Shown here one piece after another: positions 1 through 9,630 of a stretch of DNA of 64,000 nucleotides. Positions within the stretch are counted from its first letter, which is position 1; every line of letters starts with the position of its first letter. A program made the position numbers and the translations under genes. Source of the stretch: Opitutales bacterium. GTDB taxonomy: Bacteria; Verrucomicrobiota; Verrucomicrobiia; Opitutales; Seribacteraceae. The notes beneath the pieces were generated by a model. It searched no databases. It saw only the letters and a list, made by a program, of their open reading frames with translations, and had not been told where the DNA came from. The DNA is taken from NCBI GenBank assembly GCA_028045305.1, contig JAOFTV010000004.1, positions 1 through 64,000 of the forward strand. Direction: 5' to 3'.

Positions 1-1
1 A

Positions 2-802
2 GGAAAAGTTGTGATTGTAACGGGAGGAGCTGCGGGTATCGGACTTGCTGTGACTCAGGGATTTGTTGAAGTCGGGGCCAAGGTCATGATTGCAGATTTT
101 GCTGAGGAAACAGGGCAAAAAGCAGCCGATGAAGTTTCGCTTAAAGGATCGGGTGAAGCAGCCTTTTCCCGGTGTGATGTTTCCAACAAAGCAGATGTCG
201 ACTCGGTCATTGCTAAGACCCTCGAAAAGTGGGGGACTGTGGATGCAGTAGTCAACAATGCAGGAATTAATATTCCCCGCCTTCTGGTTGATCCAGCAGG
301 CAAAGAAGAATTAACCGAGGATGTATGGGACAAGGTATTTTCGGTCAATGTAAAGGGACAATTTCTTTTCGCTCAGGCAGTAGCCCGAGTATTTTTTCAA
401 CAATCCAAGCCCGGAGTATTAATCAATATGTCATCTGAGTCCGGACTGGAAGGAAGTGAAGGACAAAGTGTTTACGCAGCTACCAAAGCAGCCAACCACA
501 ACCTTACCCGTTCCTGGGCTAAAGGACTTGGGAAATCTAATATTCGCGTGGTCGGAGTAGCTCCTGGAATTATGGAGACTACTGGCATGCGTAGCCCCGT
601 CTATGAGGAATCTCTCGCCTACACCCGCGGGATTTCTGTGGATGAATTGAGAAGCAAGTATGGCAGTGTTTCTTCCATCCCCTTGGGGCGTAGTGGTAAG
701 TTGTCCGAAGTTGCAGATTTGGTGGTTTACCTGGCATCTGATCGGGCATCCTATTTACATGGCACCACGGTCAATTTGTCTGGCGGTAAGTCCCGGGGTT
801 AA
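2..802 (+). CDS. SDR oxidoreductase, sorbitol-6-phosphate dehydrogenase-like (5' end cut)
   Basis: Classical short-chain dehydrogenase that would oxidise or reduce a sugar alcohol or sugar with NAD(P). The glycine-rich cofactor motif TGGAAGIG lies at the very start, NNAG follows near residue 85, and the catalytic YAATK (Tyr-x-x-x-Lys) near residue 155. The reading frame is open to the left edge (codons at 2-10 read G-K-V before the GTG at 11), and SDRs normally have a few residues before this point, so the true start lies outside the window. The C-terminal ending GGKSRG resembles sorbitol-6-phosphate 2-dehydrogenases of Gram-positive bacteria as I remember them, which suggests a phosphorylated polyol substrate. 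That is inference only. The Tat oxidoreductase gene follows 173 bp downstream. Confidence 0.85.
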   Translation, partial: GKVVIVTGGAAGIGLAVTQGFVEVGAKVMIADFAEETGQKAADEVSLKGSGEAAFSRCDVSNKADVDSVIAKTLEKWGTVDAVVNNAGINIPRLLVDPAGKEELTEDVWDKVFSVNVKGQFLFAQAVARVFFQQSKPGVLINMSSESGLEGSEGQSVYAATKAANHNLTRSWAKGLGKSNIRVVGVAPGIMETTGMRSPVYEESLAYTRGISVDELRSKYGSVSSIPLGRSGKLSEVADLVVYLASDRASYLHGTTVNLSGGKSRG

Positions 803-975
803 GACCCGAAATCCCTTACATAATTCTTCGGTTATTAAGCCGGAGGAAAGCAAGTTTGAATCGAGCTATTGCCGAATTCGTTCTTTTATTTAATTATCCA
901 TTTTGCAGGTATTTTATTTGCCCTTGGAATGGTCTTGGTGTGGGTTCGGGTTAAATCGTTAACCCATTTTGCCTT
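803..975. other. Intergenic spacer, nothing recognised
   Basis: This 173-bp spacer lies between two plus-strand genes. I see no convincing terminator, promoter or small gene in it, and the following start codon has no Shine-Dalgarno sequence. Confidence 0.5.
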
Positions 976-2298
976 ATGACCAACCGACGTAGTTTTCTTC
1001 AACTTGCAGGAAGTTCCCTTGCCTTTCCTTTTGTTGCCCGTACTTCCTGGGCCCAATCCTCTCCCAACGGACGGGTCCAGCATGCCAGTTTTGGTGGAGG
1101 GGGTATGGCGATGAAAGATTTGCGAAATATCGCCAAACATAAAAATGCCGATGTTCGGGCGATCGCAGAAATTGATCCTCAACGCAGGGAAAAGGCAGGC
1201 AACCAGTTTAAGGAGGCGAGGGTATATGCGGACTGGCGGGAGATGTTAGAGAAAGAAGGGGACGAATTGGATACCGTCAATGTATCCACCCCCGATCATA
1301 TGCACGCATCCATGGCGATGAAATCGATGCAACGCGGAATCCATGTTTATGGACAAAAACCACTCACTCATGGCGTGGCGGAGTCCCGAGCCCTGACCGA
1401 ATATGCCCGTAAGAAAAAATTGGTTACTCAAATGGGCATTCAGTGTCACTCGATGAAGGAGTATCGTACCGCCGTCCGCTTGGTGCATGACGGAGCGATT
1501 GGTAAATTGGTGGAAGCTCATTCCTTTAGCGATAAAACTTGGGGGGATTCTAATCCCAAGCCAAATCGAAAAGACCCTGTACCCGAGGGATTGGACTGGG
1601 ACCAGTGGGTGGGTCCCGCACCATACCACGATTATATAAGAGGGTACTATCATCCGGGTAATTGGCGGAAGCGTCTGGATTATGGTGGGGGTACCTTTGG
1701 AGATATGGGCTGTCATATTTACGACCCGACCTTTAAGGCACTCGGCTTGACCTATCCCATATCTTTGAAATCCATAGGCTCTTCCCCAAATGGTCACAAT
1801 TGGGGAGTCGATGCGGTGGTTGAATATCAATTCCCTCAGACACCTTATTCGGAGGGTGAAGTCCTTCCGGTTACCTGGTACGATGGATCGGCCCGTCCGC
1901 CTGCACGAGTCCTATCTTTGCTCGAAGGCAAACCATTGCCCAAGCAGGGATCGGTAATCATAGGGACTGAAGGTGTGATGCTTCTGCCTCACCTGGGTAT
2001 GCCCAGTTTGTATCCGCAAAAGAAGTTCGAGAAATTCACCATTCGTCCCGAGCCGGGAACCAATCACTGGCACGACTTCATCGATGCGGTTCGTGGAGTG
2101 AAAGAAATGCCCTCGGCCAATTTTGATTACTCGGGCCCCCTTACTGAAACGATCCTGCTCGGTGGTATAGCCTCTCACTTCCCTGGTGAAAGTTTACAAT
2201 GGAATGCGAAGAAATTGCAGTTTACAGGTCATGCAGAAGCGACCGCCCTTGTAAAAAGAGAGTACCGCGAAGGCTGGTCGGTGAAGGGGTTGGGGTAG
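976..2298 (+). CDS. Tat-exported Gfo/Idh/MocA family oxidoreductase
   Basis: A 440-residue NAD(P)-dependent dehydrogenase of the Gfo/Idh/MocA family. It begins with a twin-arginine signal (RRSFLQ at residues 4-9, then a hydrophobic stretch and a cleavage-like SWAQ near 27), so it should be exported folded to the periplasm. The GGGGMA region around residue 40 and the ADVRAIAEIDP strand form the Rossmann fold. QKP near 127 replaces the usual EKP but keeps the catalytic lysine. This subfamily is abundant in Planctomycetota and Verrucomicrobiota and is usually linked to sugar or polyol oxidation, but the substrate cannot be read from sequence. The neighbours, a polyol-type SDR and two sulfatases, suggest glycan breakdown. 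Confidence 0.88.
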   Translation: MTNRRSFLQLAGSSLAFPFVARTSWAQSSPNGRVQHASFGGGGMAMKDLRNIAKHKNADVRAIAEIDPQRREKAGNQFKEARVYADWREMLEKEGDELDTVNVSTPDHMHASMAMKSMQRGIHVYGQKPLTHGVAESRALTEYARKKKLVTQMGIQCHSMKEYRTAVRLVHDGAIGKLVEAHSFSDKTWGDSNPKPNRKDPVPEGLDWDQWVGPAPYHDYIRGYYHPGNWRKRLDYGGGTFGDMGCHIYDPTFKALGLTYPISLKSIGSSPNGHNWGVDAVVEYQFPQTPYSEGEVLPVTWYDGSARPPARVLSLLEGKPLPKQGSVIIGTEGVMLLPHLGMPSLYPQKKFEKFTIRPEPGTNHWHDFIDAVRGVKEMPSANFDYSGPLTETILLGGIASHFPGESLQWNAKKLQFTGHAEATALVKREYREGWSVKGLG

Positions 2299-2299
2299 G

Positions 2300-2328
2300 C
2301 AAAAAAAAAGCACCGATTTCTCGGTGCT
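2300..2328 (-). terminator. Rho-independent terminator of the first sulfatase gene
   Basis: An 8-bp perfect stem (AGCACCGA with TCGGTGCT) closes a 4-nt loop. Read on the minus strand the stem is followed by nine T residues (the A tract at 2301-2309). On the plus strand no T tract follows, so the orientation is minus. It lies about 150 bp beyond the stop codon of the sulfatase ending at 2482. Confidence 0.8.
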
Positions 2329-2481
2329 GACAAAGATTATCGCCTTGAGCCTGTCGACCTTCCTTTATGAGTAGTAGCTTAAGCGTTTTTGACGAAGGAG
2401 CAGAACTTGTACTGAATATCTTTTGTTAATTCAGGTTACGCCCGTTTTTTGGAAAAATCCAATTTTTCTTAAACTTTTTTT

Positions 2482-4002
2482 TCAGGAGGGTTTGTACCCT
2501 TTGGGCAGATAGGTAACCATTCGGTCATTGGGGACAGATTCCCCGGGGGTGCAACGGCCCGATGAAACTTCTTTTTCCAGCAGTTCGAGCAGTTCATTCA
2601 CTTTGCCTTTTTTCTGATTAAAGAGGTTATTCTGTTCTGCCTTGTCTGCCTTGAGGTTGTAAAGCTGCATGGGGGGGAGGCCTTGCTTTTTGGCATCCGG
2701 TTCCTTGGGGGCACTCCATCCGGCACTTCCGGCAGAGAGGCAGAGTTTCCAGTGTCCCTGGCGAATGGCAAAGGATCCATCAATGGAATGACTGATTAGG
2801 GTGGTTCGCTCGGTGGAAGTTTTCCCGGCGAAGGCAGGAAGTAAACTAAAGGAGTCCTCACCGCCATCCGGTCTTTTTTCCTGAGAGGTAATTTCCTGTA
2901 GAGTAGAGTAAAGATCGGTCAGGCAGACCACGGCATTTGTGTTTTGCCCTGCTTCGATAGCCTTTGGCCAGCGGGCAATCAAGGGTACCCGGTGGCCTCC
3001 CTCGTAAATATCTGCTTTATATCCTCGGAAACCAGCACTTGGATCGTGATCAAACTCAGCTAATTTTTCGAAGTTGGCCTGATTGGAGCATCCATTATCA
3101 CTGGTAAAGAAAACCAGGGTATTTTCATCGACTCCGGCTTCTTTGATTGCAGCGAATAGTTCACCCATGTGTCCATCGACCTGCATCATGAAATCAGCAT
3201 AAGGATTCATTTTACTCGCATCTTTGTAAGGAGGCACGGGAACGATTGGAGTATGCGGGGCTGGCAAGGGGAGATAGAGGAAGAAAGGTTTTTTCTTTTT
3301 GGCCCGTTTTTTTACATAGGCCACACTTTTTTCGAATAAATGGGGAAGTACCTCATCAATTTTAAAATCGGGCCCGATCGGACCTTCCCGGTACCAACCA
3401 TATGGATCTTCCTTTCTGTTAACTCCTTCTACCCGATCGGGCAAAGCCGTTACCTTCCCGGTATCGACCCATACATAGGGCGGCATGTCCAATGATCCAC
3501 AATGTCCGTAGTAATTAATAAAGCCATTGATCTCGGGCCCATTCTTCACCGATTTTTCAAAATTGATCTTATTCCATCCTTTTCCCGAACGGTCCCAGTC
3601 CCAACCGAGGTGCCATTTTCCAATCATTTGGGTGTGATACCCGGCACGCTTGAGAAGATGACCAACCGTTGCCCGGTTTGCAGGGATTAAATGATCACTG
3701 TTGCCACTAAGTACTCCCCGGGCAAGCCGGGATCGCCAGTTATACCTACCGGTGAGCACACCGTATCGAGTGGGTGTACAGACCGAGCTGGAGGTGTGAG
3801 CATCGTGAAAGGTTATTCCTTCATCAGCCATTTTTTGTAAGTGCGGAGTTTTAATTTTACACTCTGGATTAGTCGGGGAGATATCCCCAATGCCTAAATC
3901 GTCGGCCAGTACGAAAATAACATTTGGATGGGCATGCTGTTTGGCTGCACCCAATAGGAAACTGGCGAGTAAAAGAGGAAGAATAAACAAAACAAATTTC
4001 AT
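2482..4002 (-). CDS. Secreted sulfatase (formylglycine type)
   Basis: A 506-residue S1-family sulfatase that hydrolyses sulfate esters, probably on sulfated polysaccharides. A Sec signal peptide covers about residues 1-20. The metal-binding ADD motif is at 33-35. The maturation motif CTPTR (Cys75) matches the C-x-P-x-R consensus in which cysteine becomes formylglycine. GKWHLG near 125 and the TSDNG motif near 300 complete the active site. It is transcribed divergently from a second sulfatase 144 bp away. The ATG at 4002 directly precedes the signal peptide. No formylglycine-generating enzyme or anaerobic maturase lies in this window. The exact substrate is unknown. Confidence 0.93.
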   Translation of the reverse strand: MKFVLFILPLLLASFLLGAAKQHAHPNVIFVLADDLGIGDISPTNPECKIKTPHLQKMADEGITFHDAHTSSSVCTPTRYGVLTGRYNWRSRLARGVLSGNSDHLIPANRATVGHLLKRAGYHTQMIGKWHLGWDWDRSGKGWNKINFEKSVKNGPEINGFINYYGHCGSLDMPPYVWVDTGKVTALPDRVEGVNRKEDPYGWYREGPIGPDFKIDEVLPHLFEKSVAYVKKRAKKKKPFFLYLPLPAPHTPIVPVPPYKDASKMNPYADFMMQVDGHMGELFAAIKEAGVDENTLVFFTSDNGCSNQANFEKLAEFDHDPSAGFRGYKADIYEGGHRVPLIARWPKAIEAGQNTNAVVCLTDLYSTLQEITSQEKRPDGGEDSFSLLPAFAGKTSTERTTLISHSIDGSFAIRQGHWKLCLSAGSAGWSAPKEPDAKKQGLPPMQLYNLKADKAEQNNLFNQKKGKVNELLELLEKEVSSGRCTPGESVPNDRMVTYLPKGYKPS

Positions 4003-4146
4003 GATTTTTTGATAAGATGATTCCCATCCACATTTGCGGAAGCTTTCCTAATTGTCCATCCAAGACCTAGCAGGTTACCTGAAATAATAGAACAGGGCAG
4101 ATCGATTTAACTCGAAATGAGTTAACTTTTTTTCACTATAAAATCT
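4003..4146. promoter_or_regulatory. Divergent sulfatase control region with a small palindrome
   Basis: This 144-bp region separates two divergent sulfatase genes and must hold both promoters. At 4107-4125 it carries the inverted repeat TTAACTC-gaaat-GAGTTAA, followed by CTTTTTTT. It may be an operator or a weak terminator/attenuator ahead of the plus-strand gene. No clear -35/-10 pair could be fixed. Confidence 0.4.
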
Positions 4147-5535
4147 ATGAGATACAACCGATTATCATTTGAGATAGGTTCATTCCTGTCCGCTTTACTA
4201 TTTCTTTCTCTTTCGTCTTATCTAATTGGAAAGCCAGCGGAGAAGTTGAATGTAATTATTGTATTTACGGATGATCAGGGATACCAGGATCTTGGCTGTT
4301 TCGGATCACCCGATATCCGCACACCCAGGATTGACCGGATGGCGAAGGAGGGTATGCGGTTGACCAGTTTTTATTCGGCCAACCCGGTGTGCTCGGCTTC
4401 ACGGGCAGCCTTGCTCACGGGGTGTTATCCCAAGCGGGTCTTGGCTGGAAAAACTGTCTTGTTTCCCCGCGATGATGTGGGCCTAAACCCAAAAGAAACC
4501 ACCATAGCCGATCTTTTTCAAGAAGATGGGTATGCCACTGCCTGTGTGGGTAAGTGGCACCTGGGGCACCACCCGGAATTTTTGCCCACCCGCCAAGGGT
4601 TTGATTCTTACTTTGGAATTCCATACTCCAATGACATGAGCCATCCAGTGGGGGCCAAGCGTCCGCGCTACGGTCTTTGGGATAAATGCTGGAAGGATCC
4701 TAACAGCAATGATCTTTGGCAGACCCCCCTTATTCGGGATGAGGAAATCATCGAACATCCAGTGGATCAGCATACCATTACCCGTCGCTACACCGACGAA
4801 GCCATTTCTTTTATCCAAAAGTCAAAGGAGGCAAAGAAACCATTCTTCCTTTACTTGGCTCATAGCATGCCACATGTGCCTCTTTATTTGCCCCGTGATA
4901 TTCACAATGTGGATTCAAAGTACCCTTACAAGGATGTGATTGAGCATATCGATGAGCAGGTGGGCCGGATCTATGATAGCTTGCATCAGTTGGACCTTCA
5001 GAACGATACCCTTATTGTATACACCTCAGATAACGGGCCGTGGTTACGGTTCGACCATCACGCTGGGCAAGCTCTTCCCCTAAGGGAAGGAAAGGGAACC
5101 GCCTATGAGGGTGGGATGCGGGTGCCCTGTGTGGTTTGGGGACCCGGGCGGATTCAGGCGGGCACTCAATCCGATGAACTGATTTCAACCATTGATCTGT
5201 TGCCCACTCTCTCCGCATTGGGGGGAGTCAAGGTCAAGACCCATGGGCCGATTGACGGGTTGAACCAGTCGGCATTGTTGCTTGGCAAGGGGGCCTCCGT
5301 TCGGAACGAATTTCTATACTATAAGGGACAGGTTCAAGCTCTTCGGCAGGGTAAGTATAAACTCCGTAAATCAAACAACAATTTGGAGCTTTATGATTTG
5401 GAGGCTGATATTGGAGAACAAAAAAATTTGGCGAAACAGCAACCACAGAAAACCAAAGAACTATTTGCCCGGATGATGGAACTGGATGCCGAGGTGACGG
5501 CAGGGATGCGCCCGATTGGTACTTTGAAGCAGTAG
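4147..5535 (+). CDS. Secreted sulfatase, alanine-type maturation motif
   Basis: A 462-residue S1-family sulfatase. The N-terminus (about residues 1-29) is hydrophobic and fits a Sec signal peptide. The TDD metal-binding motif is at 41-43. The maturation motif is CSASR (Cys82), with alanine where most sulfatases have proline; this fits the wider C-x-[PA]-x-R pattern, so activity is expected. GKWHLGHH and TSDNG are present. The gene is divergent from the sulfatase at 2482-4002 and ends 4 bp before the convergent deacetylase-family gene. Pairs of different sulfatases often act on one glycan, but the substrate cannot be named here. Confidence 0.92.
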   Translation: MRYNRLSFEIGSFLSALLFLSLSSYLIGKPAEKLNVIIVFTDDQGYQDLGCFGSPDIRTPRIDRMAKEGMRLTSFYSANPVCSASRAALLTGCYPKRVLAGKTVLFPRDDVGLNPKETTIADLFQEDGYATACVGKWHLGHHPEFLPTRQGFDSYFGIPYSNDMSHPVGAKRPRYGLWDKCWKDPNSNDLWQTPLIRDEEIIEHPVDQHTITRRYTDEAISFIQKSKEAKKPFFLYLAHSMPHVPLYLPRDIHNVDSKYPYKDVIEHIDEQVGRIYDSLHQLDLQNDTLIVYTSDNGPWLRFDHHAGQALPLREGKGTAYEGGMRVPCVVWGPGRIQAGTQSDELISTIDLLPTLSALGGVKVKTHGPIDGLNQSALLLGKGASVRNEFLYYKGQVQALRQGKYKLRKSNNNLELYDLEADIGEQKNLAKQQPQKTKELFARMMELDAEVTAGMRPIGTLKQ

Positions 5536-5539
5536 TAGC

Positions 5540-6481
5540 CTAGATCAATGCTCCAAAGTGGGCAACGCAGGCCTGGCTGAGGCCGTCTAAATGATACCCA
5601 CCCTCAAGGATGGATAGTACCCGGCTTTCAGCATATTCCTTTGCGATGGAGCGGATCACATGGGTGAGTTCGGAAAAATCATCGTCCGTAAGTTGGAACT
5701 GACCAAGGGGATCCCCAATCTTGGAGTCAAACCCTGCAGAGATGATTACCAATTCCGGGCGGTACCGGTTCATCCGGTGAACCAAATCATCGGCAAATGC
5801 ATTCTCCACGATTTCCGCGTTGCCAGAACCAGAAGGAAGGGGATGGTTTCGGGTAAACCCCAGTCCATTTCCAGATCCTGTTTCTTCCCGACTGCCGGTA
5901 CCTGGATACCAGGGGGCTTGATGAGTGCTAAAAAAGTAAACCGATTCATCCTCGTAAAAAATGTCCTGAGTGCCATTGCCGTGGTGCACATCCCAATCGA
6001 CAATCAATACCTTGCTAACCCCATGAACGGACTGGGCATGGCGGGCGGCGACAGCAGCATGATTAAAGATACAAAATCCCATTCCCCGAGAAGGGGTGGC
6101 ATGGTGGCCCGGTGGACGGGTCAGGCAGAAAGCACGGTCGATTGAACCGGACATAATTTGATCCAGCGCTCCTACGGTTCCTCCGGTTGCCTGTTGGGCA
6201 ACCTTCCAGGAATCTTTGCTGATGGAAGTATCACCTGTACTTAGTTGGGAAGCTCCCTGCTTAATATCTTTTTCCGCTTGAGAAAGATAACTCTTGGAAT
6301 GTACGCGTTCTAGTGCTTCTGCCTGGCAGGTTTGAGGCTTGAGAAAAACTGATTTTTGAACGAGACCGGCTTTTTCGATGCCCTGGTAGGCGACGGCTAC
6401 CCGGTCTGGGCATTCTGGATGCCCGCGCCCAGTATGGTGATCAAGAAAGACGGGATCGTAAAGCAATCCACATCTACTCAT
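5540..6481 (-). CDS. Histone deacetylase / acetoin utilization (AcuC)-family amidohydrolase
   Basis: A 313-residue zinc amidohydrolase of the arginase/deacetylase fold. RPPGHHA carries the tandem catalytic histidines, DWDVHHGNGT gives the zinc-binding Asp and His, and EGGY near the C-terminus contains the transition-state tyrosine. Bacterial members remove acetyl groups from proteins, polyamines or small amides, and which applies here is unknown. The gene starts 3 bp after the carA stop codon on the same strand, so the two are probably cotranscribed. Its end lies 4 bp from the convergent sulfatase gene. Confidence 0.9.
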   Translation of the reverse strand: MSRCGLLYDPVFLDHHTGRGHPECPDRVAVAYQGIEKAGLVQKSVFLKPQTCQAEALERVHSKSYLSQAEKDIKQGASQLSTGDTSISKDSWKVAQQATGGTVGALDQIMSGSIDRAFCLTRPPGHHATPSRGMGFCIFNHAAVAARHAQSVHGVSKVLIVDWDVHHGNGTQDIFYEDESVYFFSTHQAPWYPGTGSREETGSGNGLGFTRNHPLPSGSGNAEIVENAFADDLVHRMNRYRPELVIISAGFDSKIGDPLGQFQLTDDDFSELTHVIRSIAKEYAESRVLSILEGGYHLDGLSQACVAHFGALI

Positions 6482-6484
6482 GAA

Positions 6485-7669
6485 TCAAGCAGATATAGTT
6501 GTATTTTTATGCTCGCTAACCAATCGATGAAACGAGGAAAAAAGAAAGTTAGCATCGTTGGGACCGGGTGCAGCCTCCGGGTGGTATTGTACGGAAAAGA
6601 CGGGTTTTCCTTTGATACGCATGCCCGATACAGTGTCGTCATTCAAATTGTACTCTGTGACCACAGCACCATGAGATTCCAAATCTTCTTTGCTCGAGGC
6701 AAAGCCATGGTTTTGAGAAGTGATGGACACTTTTTCGGTCTCAACATTTTTTACGGGTTGGTTACCTCCACGATGACCAAACTTCAACTTATAGGTGCTT
6801 GCCCCAATGGCATGGGTTAAAACCTGATGCCCCAAACAGATTCCAAAAATTGGGTATTCATCTATTAATTCGCGAATGGCAGCGTGTGCGTAGTTAAGGG
6901 CGGAGGGATCTCCTGGGCCGTTTGATAAAAAGATAGCGTCTGGGTTGTGGGATCGGGCATCCTCAGCTGATGCATCGGCAGGGAGGACCGTGACTTCAAA
7001 ACCACTGTTTCTCAAGTTCTTATAAATGGCTCGTTTGGCACCGTAATCAAAGGCAACCAGTCGATGAACCTGGCCATCGCTTGATGAGCCGGCGGAAATG
7101 GAAGTACCTGGTACAGAAAAGGGTTGGCTGAGTTCGCCTGAAGCATCCCAAATGAACGACTCCTTGCAGGTTACTTCCTTAACGAAGTCCCGACCCACCA
7201 GGCCTTCCCAATTTTTGGCTTTTTGAAGAGCTTCTTCATCAGATATTCCTTCGGTGCTCAAACATGCTTTTAGGGCTCCATGAACCCGTAAACTTTTGGT
7301 CACTTTACGGGTGTCAATTCCTTCGATACCAGGAATTCCATGTTTGGATAGATAATCAGAAAGATTGCCCGTTGCGCGCCAGTTGCTGACCACGGGGCTT
7401 AAATCGCGCACCACAAAGCCGGCCACTTTCGGCCCGTCTGACTCTTCGTCTTCGAGGTTAATTCCATAATTTCCAATTTGCGGAGTGGTCATGGTGACGA
7501 TCTGTCCGAAATAAGAAGGGTCAGTCAGGGTTTCCTGATATCCGGTCATCCCGGTGTTAAATACCGCTTCCCCGGAAACAGTAGTTTTCGCCCCAAAGGC
7601 GAATCCGCGAAATATGCTGCCATCCTCTAAAGCGAGAACAGCGTTTCTTGTCTTGGCTTGCCAACTCAT
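6485..7669 (-). CDS. carA: Carbamoyl-phosphate synthase small (glutaminase) subunit
   Basis: A 394-residue glutamine amidotransferase subunit that releases ammonia from glutamine for carbamoyl phosphate synthesis (arginine and pyrimidine pathways). The N-terminal CarA domain begins with LALEDGSIFRG and has NTGMTGYQE near residue 45. The class I amidotransferase domain follows about residue 200, with GICLGHQ (nucleophile Cys) and YHPEAAPGP (catalytic His-Glu). Length is normal for CarA. The large subunit gene carB is not in the window. The start ATG at 7669 has no Shine-Dalgarno sequence. The gene is divergent from pckG. Confidence 0.96.
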   Translation of the reverse strand: MSWQAKTRNAVLALEDGSIFRGFAFGAKTTVSGEAVFNTGMTGYQETLTDPSYFGQIVTMTTPQIGNYGINLEDEESDGPKVAGFVVRDLSPVVSNWRATGNLSDYLSKHGIPGIEGIDTRKVTKSLRVHGALKACLSTEGISDEEALQKAKNWEGLVGRDFVKEVTCKESFIWDASGELSQPFSVPGTSISAGSSSDGQVHRLVAFDYGAKRAIYKNLRNSGFEVTVLPADASAEDARSHNPDAIFLSNGPGDPSALNYAHAAIRELIDEYPIFGICLGHQVLTHAIGASTYKLKFGHRGGNQPVKNVETEKVSITSQNHGFASSKEDLESHGAVVTEYNLNDDTVSGMRIKGKPVFSVQYHPEAAPGPNDANFLFSSFHRLVSEHKNTTISA

Positions 7670-7809
7670 GAGATTGGAACAAGAGGGTAAAGCTCAAGGG
7701 ATTCAAGGCAAACTTGATTTATTCCCAATTCATAAAAAAAGCAAAATTTACTAGGTTCCGATCGATCGGGGTTTGACTATCCCAGAGAGGAACCCTAGCG
7801 AATGAAAAG
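7670..7809. promoter_or_regulatory. carA/pckG divergent region with an imperfect inverted repeat
   Basis: A 140-bp divergent region. CTAGGTTCC at 7751-7759 can pair with GGAACCCTAG at 7789-7798, with one bulged base, enclosing GATCGATC. It lies just ahead of pckG and could be a leader structure or an operator. The promoters themselves are not clear. Confidence 0.35.
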
Positions 7810-9624
7810 ATGGGAAATAATAAAGAACTTTATGATCGGTCAAGAACCTGCAATATCGCATTGCTCAAATGGTTGGATAAAATGGTGGATATGTGCCAAC
7901 CGGCAAGCGTTCGTTGGTGTGACGGATCAGATGCAGAATGGAATGAATTGTGCGGCTTGATGGAGCAGAACGGATCGATGATTCGATTGGACGAAAAAAA
8001 GCGCCCAAATAGTTATCTCGTCCGATCCGATCCCCGAGATGTAGCCCGGGTGGAAAGCAGGACCTTTATATGCAGTTACGGCAAGGAAGATGCGGGTCCT
8101 ACAAACAACTGGGAGGAACCGCGCAAAATGCGTGCAAAACTTAAACGTTTATTTAAGGGATGTATGGAAGGTCGGGTAATGTACCTCGTTCCCTTTTGCA
8201 TGGGTCCTTTGGGGTCTCCCATTTCCCAGTATGGAGTACAGGTTACCGATTCTCCGTATGCGGTTCTCAATATGCGTATCATGACTAGAATGGGTCAGTC
8301 CGTATTAGATTCCATGGGTGAGAAAGATTTTTTTATTCCCTGCTTACATTCGGTTGGAATGCCACTGGGGGATGGGGTTGATGATGTTCCTTGGCCTTGT
8401 GATCCCGATAATACATACATCGTTCATTTTCCAGAACAACGGACCATTGTTTCTTACGGAAGTGGTTATGGGGGAAATGCCTTGCTTGGTAAAAAGTGCC
8501 TGGCCCTGCGCATTGCATCCTGCATGGCCCGGGACAACCAATGGATGGCTGAACACATGTTAATCCTGGGTGTGGAAAGTCCGGATGGTGAAAAGACCTA
8601 TGTTGCCGGTGCATTTCCAAGTGCCTGTGGAAAAACGAATATGGCTATGCTCGTACCACCTGACAGTATGGAAGGCTGGAAGGTGACTACAGTAGGAGAT
8701 GATATTGCCTGGCTAAAGCCCGACGAAGAGGGTGGCCTTCGGGCAATCAATCCGGAAGCCGGATTTTTTGGGGTCGCTCCCGGTACTTCATGGGAAACCA
8801 ATCCCAATGCGATGGAATCGATGAAGGAGAATACAATTTTTACTAATGTTGCATTAACGGCAGATGGTGATGTGTGGTGGGAAGGATTAACTAAGGAAGC
8901 TCCCGAAGGTATCATTGATTGGCGTGGAAATCCATGGAGTCCCAGTTCGGAAACTCCAGCCGCTCATCCAAACGCCAGGTTTACCGCTCCTGCCTCCCAA
9001 TGCCCGACAATTGATAAGGACTGGGAAAATCCAATGGGTGTGCCTATTTCAGCTTTTGTTTTCGGAGGTCGGAGGATGTCAGATATTCCCTTGGTCTACC
9101 AATCATTCAATTGGAATCATGGCGTTTACCTGGGAGCTACTTTAGCTTCCGAAACCACCGCAGCTGCAGAAGGGAAACTCGGTAATTTACGCCGGGACCC
9201 TATGGCTATGCTTCCTTTTTGCGGATATAATATGGGAGATTATTTCCGTCATTGGATAAGGATGGGAAAACGGTTGGAAAATAAACCCCGTATCTTTCAT
9301 GTCAATTGGTTCCGCAAAGATGAGGAAGGAAATTTTCTTTGGCCTGGCTTTCGCGAAAATATGCGGGTTTTACGATGGATGGTGGAGCGTACTTCTGGAA
9401 AAGCAAGGGCAGTTGAAGGTCCTCTTGGTTGGGCACCCCGTAAAAAGGATTTGGATTGGTCCGGTATGGAGTTTGAAGAAGATAAATGGAACGAACTTAT
9501 GAGTATTGATCCCGAAAGTTTGCGCATGCAAACCTTGAGGCATGAAGAGTTATTCCTGCAAATATCTGAATACCTACCAAAGGAGATGCTCTTTGAGCGG
9601 GAGCTACTGGTTTCCCGTCTTTAA
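7810..9624 (+). CDS. pckG: Phosphoenolpyruvate carboxykinase (GTP)
   Basis: A 604-residue enzyme that converts oxaloacetate and GTP to PEP, GDP and CO2, the first step of gluconeogenesis. [12 protein letters not shown] (residues about 273-284) is the family P-loop and contains the reactive cysteine of GTP-type PEPCKs. GDDIAWL follows as the metal/GTP-binding segment, and [12 protein letters not shown] near residue 420 is also typical. Length matches the GTP family and not the shorter ATP-dependent PckA. The gene is monocistronic, with a divergent carA upstream and a convergent ctaG 6 bp downstream. Confidence 0.97.
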   Translation: MGNNKELYDRSRTCNIALLKWLDKMVDMCQPASVRWCDGSDAEWNELCGLMEQNGSMIRLDEKKRPNSYLVRSDPRDVARVESRTFICSYGKEDAGPTNNWEEPRKMRAKLKRLFKGCMEGRVMYLVPFCMGPLGSPISQYGVQVTDSPYAVLNMRIMTRMGQSVLDSMGEKDFFIPCLHSVGMPLGDGVDDVPWPCDPDNTYIVHFPEQRTIVSYGSGYGGNALLGKKCLALRIASCMARDNQWMAEHMLILGVESPDGEKTYVAGAFPSACGKTNMAMLVPPDSMEGWKVTTVGDDIAWLKPDEEGGLRAINPEAGFFGVAPGTSWETNPNAMESMKENTIFTNVALTADGDVWWEGLTKEAPEGIIDWRGNPWSPSSETPAAHPNARFTAPASQCPTIDKDWENPMGVPISAFVFGGRRMSDIPLVYQSFNWNHGVYLGATLASETTAAAEGKLGNLRRDPMAMLPFCGYNMGDYFRHWIRMGKRLENKPRIFHVNWFRKDEEGNFLWPGFRENMRVLRWMVERTSGKARAVEGPLGWAPRKKDLDWSGMEFEEDKWNELMSIDPESLRMQTLRHEELFLQISEYLPKEMLFERELLVSRL

Positions 9625-9630
9625 AAAGAT

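Noticed and set aside
1246-1830. A 194-codon minus-strand open frame
   Set aside because: It lies wholly inside the Tat oxidoreductase gene on the other strand and shows no family motif. It is a shadow frame.
5660-6145. A 161-codon plus-strand open frame
   Set aside because: It is opposite the deacetylase-family gene, which has clear catalytic motifs.
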